From contig CAVSSK010000030.1 in assembly GCA_963730395.1 (NCBI GenBank), positions 148,932-212,931 of the forward strand: a stretch of DNA of 64,000 bases, read 5' to 3'. Both the position numbers and the translations under genes were made by a program. The notes beneath the pieces were generated by a model, which was given only the letters and a program-made list of their open reading frames with translations, was not told where the DNA came from and ran no database searches. Source of the stretch: Bog-473 sp963730395. Its GTDB lineage: Bacteria > Actinomycetota > Acidimicrobiia > Acidimicrobiales > RAAP-2. Below, one piece after another: positions 56,347-64,000 of the stretch. Position 1 is the first letter of the stretch, and each line of letters starts with the position of its first letter.

Positions 56347-59300
56347 TCAGGTTTCGCAGTACTCCACGAACGAGCACAGCGTGGAGATCAGCCGCATCTC
56401 CTCGATGGACCGCGCCCTGCTGTTCAGCAGCTCCTCGGTGCAGACCAGGTAGGCGAGGCAGCGGGCGCGGCTGATGGCCACGTTGAGGCGGTTGCGTGAG
56501 AAGAGGAACTCGGCGCTCCGGGGCATGTAGTCGGCCGACGACGTCGTCATGGTGAAGAACACGACGGCGGCCTCCCGGCCCTGGAACTTGTCGACGGTCC
56601 CGACGGGGATCCCCCGGGTCCGGGCAGTCGGCATCGAGCGTCTCGCGCAGCAGGGCGACCTGGTCGTTGTACGGGGCGACGACCATGAAGTCCTCGACGC
56701 CCAACGGGTCCGTCGTCCCCGTGCTGGTCGACCCACGGCGTGCCGAGCAGCCGGCCGATCTCGTCCGCCACGAGCTCCGCCTCCTCGAGCGACTCGGTGG
56801 AGCACGCCGTCGTGGTCGGCCCGGAGCCACCGGAGCCCCGTCCCGAACTCGGTGCTCTGGCGGGCGCAGTCCGGGTGGCTCTCGAGCCGCCCCTCGTAGA
56901 TCTCCTCCGAGATGAACCGGCACACGTCGGGGTGCATGCGCCTGGTCTCGGTCAGGAAGACCCCTCGGTCCGGCGGCAGCGTCACGTCGTCCCCGAGCAC
57001 GTGCTCGCAGGACGCTCGAGCCCCCACCGCCGGGATGGACGGCCTGGGCGACCTGCGGGAGCTGGAGCGGGTCGCCGAGCAGGACGATGTTCTTCGCCGA
57101 CGTGGAGGCGGCGAGCGCATCGGCCAGCGCCAGCTGGCCCGCCTCGTCGACGATCAGCACGTCGACGGGTGCTCCCTGCATGTCCGGACCGGCGAACAGC
57201 CACGTGGTGCCGGCGACCAGGTTGTAGTCCGGCCTTGGCGCAGGGCGTATTGCTGCTCGTGACGTAGGTGACGCCGGGACAGTCTCGGCGAGCCGGGACT
57301 CGTGCACCTTGCGGACCGCCTGGAGCTCGGAGAGGTCGCCCTTCTCCTCGAACACCTCGAGGATCTCCTCGAGCAGGTTGTCGATGGCGTGGTGGCTCAT
57401 GGCGGTGATGCCGACGCGGCGGCCGGCGCAGATGAGGCTGTGGACGATGTGGGCGCCCCAGTACGTCTTGCCGGTTCCCGGCGGACCCTGGATCGAGATG
57501 CAGCTCCCGTCGAGGTGCGTGACCCACCCGCACATCGCGTCCAGGTCGTCCGAGAACACTCCGCCGGGTGGGCCGCCGCCCGGCGGTGAAGGCCGGGTCG
57601 TCCCGGCGGAGCAGGCTCATCGACGCCGGATTGGGGAGAGCCGAACCCGGGGCGCCGAGCACGCCCGCGGCGAGCGCGTCCAGGGCGGCGGGCTTCGGGT
57701 TCGGCGAGACCCAGTCGTTGTGGGCGACGGCCGGCGGGTACACGCCCAGCTCGATCGCCCTGTCGTTCCAGACCAGGACCACCTCGCCGTCGGCCTCGTC
57801 GATGTCGGAGACGCTGGCGTACCCGGTCGGCCCGTCGGGCGATCCGTAGAGAACCGATGCGCCGCCCTGCCCGAAGTCCTCCGAGACCGCCTGTGGCGGC
57901 CAGCGGAACCGGGCCCCCGGCCACTTCAGCTCCTTGCCCTTCGCGCCGTACCGGGGCTCCAGTCCCACGAACTCGAGCCCCGCGATCACGTCGGGATCGT
58001 CGAGCAGCTCTGCCGTCTCGAGGCAGGTGCTCGCCAGCCTTCGGCGCCTTGTGGGCGCGGAACTCGCGCACCCAGTAGCCCAGCAGGTCCCCAAGCAGAT
58101 GTTCGGGTGTGTCGGGCCCGTAGGCATGCAGCGCGGCGACCTGCGCGTCGAGCTCGGGATGCTCGTCCTCGGGGTCGAGGCGCGCCGCCCGCCACGGCAG
58201 ACCGTCGGGCCGGAGGCCGACGAGCCAGTCGCGCAGGGCCAGCGTCGCCCGGACATCGTCCTCGTTGTAGGCGGCGATGCGCTCCAGGATGGCGGGGTCG
58301 CGGTGCCGCCATGAAGTGCTCGTACTCGACGACGGCGGCCGCACCCTGGTCGATCTCGTGGCTCCGCTCGTAGCCGGTGAGGCGTTCGAGGTCCTTCAGC
58401 CCGTAGGACTCGGTGCCGACCTGGATCGGCGTTGCGGACGACCGGGTAGAGGTCGACGAAGAGTCCCGTGTCCACCATCTCGGTCAACGCCGCCTCGCCG
58501 ACGCCGTGGTCGGCGGCCAGGCGCTCCAGGGCCGATCGCTCGGTGTGGTTGTAGTGGTAGACGTGCATGTCCGGGTGCGCAGGCCCGGCGGTTCTGCAGG
58601 TACTCGATGAGCTCGCCGGTCGCCCGCTCCTCCCCGGCGCGGTCGTGGGCCCATCGGGCCTCGTAACGTCCAGGCGCCGTCGGCATCGCGGACGATGAGC
58701 CCGAAGAGGAAGAAGAGGCCACGTCTCGACCGTCCAGAAGGGATCGCCTTCGAAGTCGAGGAAGACGTCCCCGTCGTCGGGCTCGGGCAGCAGCTCCAGA
58801 CCGCGACCCCAGGTGGGGTCGTCGCCGGGCTCGATGAGACGGAACGGGGGCGGCGTCGTCGGGCTCGTTCCGCGCCTCGACCTGGAGCTCCGCCTGGGTG
58901 ACCAGCCGCTCGAGCCGCTCGGGGCGCATGGACGTCCACCTCGCCGGCACAGCTCCGCCAGTCCGGCCAGCGTCGAGATCGCCGAGCTCCTCGAGACGGA
59001 CCGGTCGCTCGCCCTGATGCCGGCGACGTAGACGAGCGAGTCCTCGTCGCGCCACTGCGCGTCACAGACGGCGGCGAACTCGCAGAACTCGCAGTGGGCA
59101 CACGGCGTCGGGCCGGGTCTCCGGCAGGGGCGCGTCGTCTTCGAGCAGCGGTCGCAGCTGGTTGCGCAGCCGGCTCCAGTAGGGGCGGAACTCCTTGGTG
59201 GCGAGCGACTCGATCTCGCCCCGACCCGAGCCAGAGGTGCAGGCGCTCCGGCGAGGCACCGGTCGCGGCGCGGAGGGCGTCGGCGTAGAAGCAGAGCTGG

Positions 59301-59739
59301 AGGACGTGCCCGGGCTTGGCCTCGCGTGCGGGCGAGCTTGGCGTCGACCGGCTCGTAGGCGCAGGCGCCGTCGGACGGGCTGTCGACTCTGCACGAGGAA
59401 GTCGGCGATCCCGCGCATGCCGTCGTGGACGAACGGCATCTGGTAGATGACGTCGAACCCGTCGTCCCACGGGGTGCCGACCCGGGCGACCCAGTCGTCG
59501 AAGCGCTCGCCCGGCTCGCGGGCAGGAACCTCGTAGATGCTGCGCCCCTCGGCCCGGTAGTGCTCGAGGCACTCGGCCTCGTGCTGGGATCCCTTGTCGG
59601 CGAGCAGCCGGGCGAAGCTCCCGAAACCTGCGAGCTCGACCTCGAGAAGGCCCGCATCGACGCGCTCGCGCAGCGTCAGGTAGTGGCCACAGTCGAGCCA
59701 GGCCGTGATCTTCGAGGGCGAGAGCAGGCGATCAGCCAT
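56347..59739 (-). CDS. TM0106-type RecB-like nuclease/superfamily 1 helicase, more than ten frameshifts
   Basis: About 1130 residues when frames are joined. It opens LLSPSKITAWLDCGHYLTLR, the Cas4/RecB-like nuclease entry, with a Cys cluster CAHCEFCEFAAVC (iron-sulfur ligands, near residue 210-225). The C-terminal half is a UvrD/Upf1-like helicase: Walker A GPPGTGKTYWGAHIV, Walker B VLIVDEAGQLALADAL and the end motif RNRLNVAISRARCLAYLV. Fusions like this are found across bacteria in DNA repair or defence contexts. Frame changes occur roughly every 200-300 bases, yet every segment keeps conserved residues, so sequence error is the first explanation. Confidence 0.85.
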
Positions 59740-60413
59740 CGATGTCAGTCATCGATCTCCGCCGGCTCTCCCGACCCTTGCCGGCGATCGGGCCCTATCG
59801 ATCGACGGCGACTCATGTCCTTCGCCGCCATGTCATTGCCGCTCACCGTAGCGAGGAGATGTGTGGCCGGCCCCCGTCCTCGCTCGACGGACATCCATGC
59901 TCCTGAAGGCCGGTCACGGAATCGCAGAACTGAGCACCAGCCCATCCGGCTTTCTCATACTTCTTAAGGGTAGGTTTAGAAAGACGTTCACCCCTTGACC
60001 TGGGAGAACAGCAGGAGCGGGCGGGACAAGTCCCTGAGCTCGAGTGGGGACGACGTGCACGACGTTGGTCCGTCGAGCCCGTTGCTCGGCGTCGGCGTCA
60101 TCCAGGTTGGTGTGTCGAACCGGGGGCTGGACGTGGCCCGATCCCTCTTGGTCTCGGGTGAGCGCACTTCGACGATCCAACGGAACCCACCGACTTCGAC
60201 GCGACGACGTCGGTGGGGAGGGGCATCCCCTACGTCGATGGTCACACCTCGCGAGGAACCTCAGGCCTATGGCGACGTCGTCGCCGCGGTTCACCAAAAA
60301 ACTCCGACAACATTCCGCGCCGCCTCTGGACTGCATGGGCCTCCGGCGGTAGAACGACTGAAATCGGCAATTGCGCCAACCGCAGTGGATGAACCCTGAC
60401 GGAAGGAGGAGCG
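59740..60413. other. Divergent intergenic region (674 bases)
   Basis: No ORF here has a ribosome site or protein-like sequence. An AT-richer patch at about 59952-59985 may be a promoter. The region must contain promoters for the helicase (leftward) and the large patatin (rightward); I could not fix their hexamers. Confidence 0.45.
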
Positions 60414-63400
60414 ATGGCCACCTCGGGAACCCCCCGTCCCGGTGCCGTTGGCAACCCGGCTCAGACGGATCCGCTTCAAAGGAACGCGCAACCGCAAAGC
60501 GGGAGCGGGGCAGCGGAGCCACCCCCGTCATCGTCGGCGGGCTCAACCACGGGAGCCGCCACGACCACGCCGACGGCAACGGCGTCCACCCTGGCCGGCG
60601 GCACGACCGGCAAGCCCACGGGTGGCTCGGGTGGCGGGACGGGGAGCGGCGTCCTGGCCAACCTCGGTGAAGTTTCCGCCACCGTCACGCGGATCCGCCC
60701 CCTTGTCGGACTATTGAAGGGGACCGGGTTCGCCTTGAGTGGTGGCGGGGCGAAGGGGTCCTTTGAGGTGGGTGCCCTCAAGTACCTGATGCAGGCCTCC
60801 GGGATCCGCCCCGACGTCATCACCTGCACCTCGGTGGGGGCGGTGAACGGGATGAAGCTTGCCGAAGGCGAAGGTCCGCCGTTCCAGCACCAGGGGCAGA
60901 CATTCCACCGGGGCCTCGACGGTCTGGAGCAGATCTGGTTGACGAGGATGACGTCGCCCAGCGACATGTACGCGCCGAGCGAGGCCCTGAAGGCGCTTCC
61001 CATCGACTACTACACGGCACTCCCCCTCGAGATCTCCCAGCTGGCCAACGACCTTCTGGGCAAGGCGTTGTCGCAGGTCGCGGCCGCCTCGCCGTACCTG
61101 ATCCTGCTGGGGGCGATCGGGCTCCCGTTCGTGAACCTCGGCCCGGCGGAGAGCGAGCTCCAGCAGGTCATGAGCCTTCTGGAGGGCTCGTCCTTCTACG
61201 TGCTGGACCCCATCGCCCACCTCTACGACGACGGGAGCATCGACCAGGTCCTCGTCGCCGAGTCGGGCATCGAGCTGTTGTTCGCCACCGTGGGGCTGAG
61301 CAGCGGCGAGCTGTGCTACGTGCGGCTTGTCGGCCGGGACAACCAGGGCAAGCTGGTGGGCGACCTGGTCGACCGCGACTCGGTCGGAGACCCCATCCCG
61401 TCGCCGGGCGCGATCGGCTACCCGATCGACATGCGGACGGGCATGCTGGCGTCGGCCGCCGCCCCGCTCATGTTCGAGCCGCAGCACCTCCTGGCGGACT
61501 TCCCCGGGAGCCTCGAGACGTTCACGGACGGGGGTGTGCGCGAGCTCGTTCCGGTCCAGCCGGCGATCGACCGTGGCTGCAAGCGGGTCTTCGCCCTCGA
61601 CTGCAACGCCCCCTACCCGGCAGCGAGCAGCCAGGCGCCCCATCAGGCCCAAGCTCCCGATGGGATGTTCGGGATCGCGATCGACGTCCTGGCCATCCTG
61701 CTCGACGAGATCGACCGGGCGAACGTCGTCGCACCCGCCCCGGACGTGTCCTTCGTGTGGCACGTCCAGCCGCTCTTCGAGGTGGAGGGCGACCTCGAGA
61801 TCGACACCGGCGCGATCCGGGTGAACATCGACTACGGCTTCATGGCGGCCTTCGACTGCGTCGACGGGGCCGTGCGCAGCGCAGCACGGCGCGCCTTCCT
61901 GCGCTCCACCGGCGCCCAGATCGCCGTGGCCCGCCGTGACATCTCCGATCGCGAGCGCTGCCTGCAGTGGGTGGTCGACCTGTGGACGCAAATCGGCAAA
62001 GGGCAGATCAACAGCGGTACCAGCAAGAACGACGTCGTCACTGCCCTCGACTACCACCGGTTCGCGGACGATTCGGATCAGGACCTCGACGGGCGGGTGG
62101 CCAACCTCACCGCGGATCTCGACTACGGGGCGGGCTTCACCGCCTACTGGGACTACAAGAACGAGGTGATGGTCCATTATCTCGATGAGGTGCTGTCCGA
62201 CAGCCCGCCCTCGGCGATCGACGGAGGAGCTGCCGTCGGTTTGCTCCAGCAGATGAAGTGCAAGCTCCAGCCGCTCTACGAGACGCGCGGTCGTGGCCGG
62301 TCCGAGGTCCATCGAGCCGTCCCCCGACGACCCCACGACGCCCGACCAGCCCTGGCTCCGGTGGGAGCGTCCCGACTCGGAGGCCTTCTTCGGCGACGTG
62401 TGGCCCACCGGGCCCACCTGCGACCCCGCCCTCGACAACGAGACGCTCTATTCGGCGGCGTCCGTCCAGGTGGAGGCGAAGGGCACGTCGGGGTGGGCGG
62501 TGCAGTCCGGACCCCAGGGATCCCGCGGCTACTTCAGCCCGGTGCAGCTCCTCGTCCCCGAGGGCAAGAAGCTTGTCCACGTGACCGGCGAATTCGGGGT
62601 GAAGCCGTGGGGATCGTCGTGGTCGGCGTCACCGGGCGACACGTGGCAGACGGGGTGGCAGGCCAACGCCTGGAGTCCGGTGGACCTGGGAGTCGACGCA
62701 AGCAACGTGTCCTGCTGCCTCTTGGCGGACTCCCCGTTCGGGTCCCTGGCCGCGGTGGTGCGGGTGGCGTCGACCGACGGGACCACCGACTCCCTGCTGG
62801 AGCTGGCCTTCGACGGCCAGTCTCAGACCTGGTCGGTCGTCGGGCCGGTCAGCGTCGCGGGGCAGGCGCTCAGCGGGGTCACGGGGAACCCGGTGCTCAT
62901 CCAGTGCTCGTTCGCGCAGGCGGAGACCCTCGAGATCCTTGTCCCGGTGAATGACGCGGTGCAGCACCTGTCGAGGCCCTTGAGCGGCGGCGCCTGGATG
63001 CCGCGCTCGTCGGGAATCTCGTTCGCCCCTCCGAGCAACCCCCAGCCGGCCCAGCGGACGACGAAGCTCGGATCGGTGTCGGCTCCCATCGCCCAAGCCC
63101 CGCGCTCGATCACCTGCATTCAGGGCAACTACGGAGCGCCGGCGAACCTCGAAGCCGTGGTGGGCCTCGGCCCGATCACAGGGACTGGTATCGACACGTT
63201 GGAGTCCTGGTACTACGACTCGTGGCGGGAGGGGTGGTTCCGTAACGGGGCGATCGCGCCGACGGACGGACCCGTCTCCGACATCAACGGCGATCCCGTC
63301 CTCTTCCAGAGCAAGATCGGGAGCCAGGGCGACTTCGAGCTGCTCGTTCCCTCAGGGGAGTCGATCATCCACCTGTTCCGGGACAACGACGGGGCCCGGA

Positions 63401-63687
63401 CCTGGCGCCGCCGGGGCAGCGGTGTGGTCTACGCGGGCGGCACCCTCAACGGAGGCGGACACCTTCAGCAACAGGTCCTCGAAGGGGCGACTCCGGTGGC
63501 GGTGTCCGCGTGGCAGGGCATCGACGGCGTGGCCGGCTCCCCCAATATGGAGGCGATCGTCCGCCTGGAGCCGCCCATGATCGAGCAGGGCGGCCAGTCC
63601 TTCGAGGCGCTGTGGTTCGACCCGGCAACGTCGGCCTGGAGGTCCGCCGGACAGGTCATGGTCGACGGCTCGCCCCTGACTGCCTGA
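60414..63687 (+). CDS. Patatin-like phospholipase with C-terminal repeat domain, one frameshift
   Basis: About 1090 residues; GGAAGGAGGAG directly before the ATG. Residues 1-~85 are Gly/Ser/Thr-rich. The patatin domain (~105-480) has GFALSGGGAKGSFEVGAL, the nucleophile elbow CTSVGAVNG, with Cys in place of the usual Gly, and the catalytic Asp in FTDGGVRELVPV. An extra C near 62289 breaks the frame; removing it restores ETRVVAGPRSIEP. The last ~440 residues repeat a motif of the form GNPVLIQ, ELLVP and HLFRDNDG, a predicted beta-propeller. No signal peptide. Possibly lipid-degrading or host/phage-related; not assigned. Confidence 0.85.
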
Positions 63688-63878
63688 CGCCCCGAGACCG
63701 ATCCTTGGGCAGTGCCAGAGCTGGGTTCGTCACAGAGCCTTCCAGTCCCTGGTCGAGCGGCTCGATGCGGGGACCTACTAACGCAAGTTGGAAGTTTGAT
63801 CGGGCCGATCTGCTGACCTGGGGATATGTTCGAGATTCCAGCCAGAGTGGGGCATTTCGGGTTTCCGCTCGCGACCGT

Positions 63879-64000
63879 TCAGTACCGGTCATAGACCCAA
63901 AGGGCCATGTCACCGCTACCGTCCTCATGCCCGTCGAGCGCAAACCACAGCGCGATGAACGGAGACAACGTCCAGTCCATCAGGCGGGTCGGTGCTCCGT
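63879..64000 (-). CDS. FRG-domain protein, C-terminal part (runs off window)
   Basis: The last 39 codons of a leftward gene read GAPTRLMDWTLSPFIALWFA and then LDGHEDGSGDMALWVYDRY before the stop. The LxDWTxSPFxAxxFA block is the signature of the FRG domain, found in bacterial proteins of unknown function, often near defence systems. The stop comes unusually soon after the block, so the gene may be shortened here by an indel. The rest lies beyond the window. Confidence 0.7.
   Translation of the reverse strand, partial: GAPTRLMDWTLSPFIALWFALDGHEDGSGDMALWVYDRY

Noticed and set aside
59914..60579. 221-residue minus-strand frame upstream of the patatin
   Set aside because: Overlaps the well-supported patatin start, has no ribosome site and a random Arg/Pro/Ser composition.
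60414..63687. CBASS-type CapV patatin effector
   Set aside because: No cyclase or ancillary gene adjacent, and the protein is more than twice the length with a repeat tail.

Overview
This is a high-GC actinobacterial window, about 70% GC by eye. The best guess is an acidimicrobiia-like soil or freshwater lineage. The guess rests on GTG/TTG starts, leaderless starts with a -10 box about 6 bases before the start codon, a WS/DGAT storage-lipid gene, fused branched-chain-type ABC components, and a secreted protein with GYWLVASDGGVF-type repeats. There are no rRNA or tRNA genes, no CRISPR array and no intact transposase.

Layout. 1-4.7 kb: truncated WS/DGAT acyltransferase, a patatin lipase, a channel-like membrane protein, an unknown protein and a Coq4-like protein. 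4.7-8.5 kb: a four-gene operon of ABC ATPase, ABC-2 permease, sensor kinase and LuxR-type response regulator. 8.6-15.4 kb: a translationally coupled transport operon of LivH-LivM fusion permease, an MFS-LivF-LivG triple fusion, and a membrane-anchored substrate-binding protein. 15.7-19.0 kb: a MacB-type ABC ATPase and permease. 19-21.2 kb: small and secreted proteins and a TauD-family dioxygenase. 21.4-32.8 kb: a lower-GC accessory stretch of single detoxification-type genes (VOC, DHFR-like, SDR, ABM monooxygenase, nitrilase) with a truncated VOC gene, a dispersed palindromic repeat and a GntR regulator. 32.9-43.9 kb: sugar-type oxidoreductase, Tat lipoprotein amidohydrolase, an orphan FtsX-like permease, an unusual membrane/secreted protein pair and the large repeat-containing secreted protein, ended by a UUCG terminator. 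44-48 kb: a catabolic operon (phosphotransferase, SDR, DapB-like, quinone oxidoreductase) preceded by a 22-codon leaderless leader ORF. 48.1-56.2 kb: GH36 alpha-galactosidase, acyltransferase, alpha/beta hydrolase, small proteins and a phosphotriesterase-like lactonase. 56.3-64 kb: a TM0106-type RecB-nuclease/helicase, a large patatin with a C-terminal repeat domain, and the end of an FRG-domain gene.

A dominant technical feature is about 30 single-base frame changes inside otherwise well-conserved genes. Most of those I could resolve are +1 insertions, concentrated at 25.6-27.1 and 48-59.7 kb. They look like uncorrected long-read errors rather than decay, so frameshifted genes are given as single CDS with the break noted. 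The strongest biological candidates are the MFS/ABC fusion transporter, the coupled membrane/secreted pair at 39.4-41.3 kb, the repeat family that ends the VOC gene, and the leaderless leader peptide.
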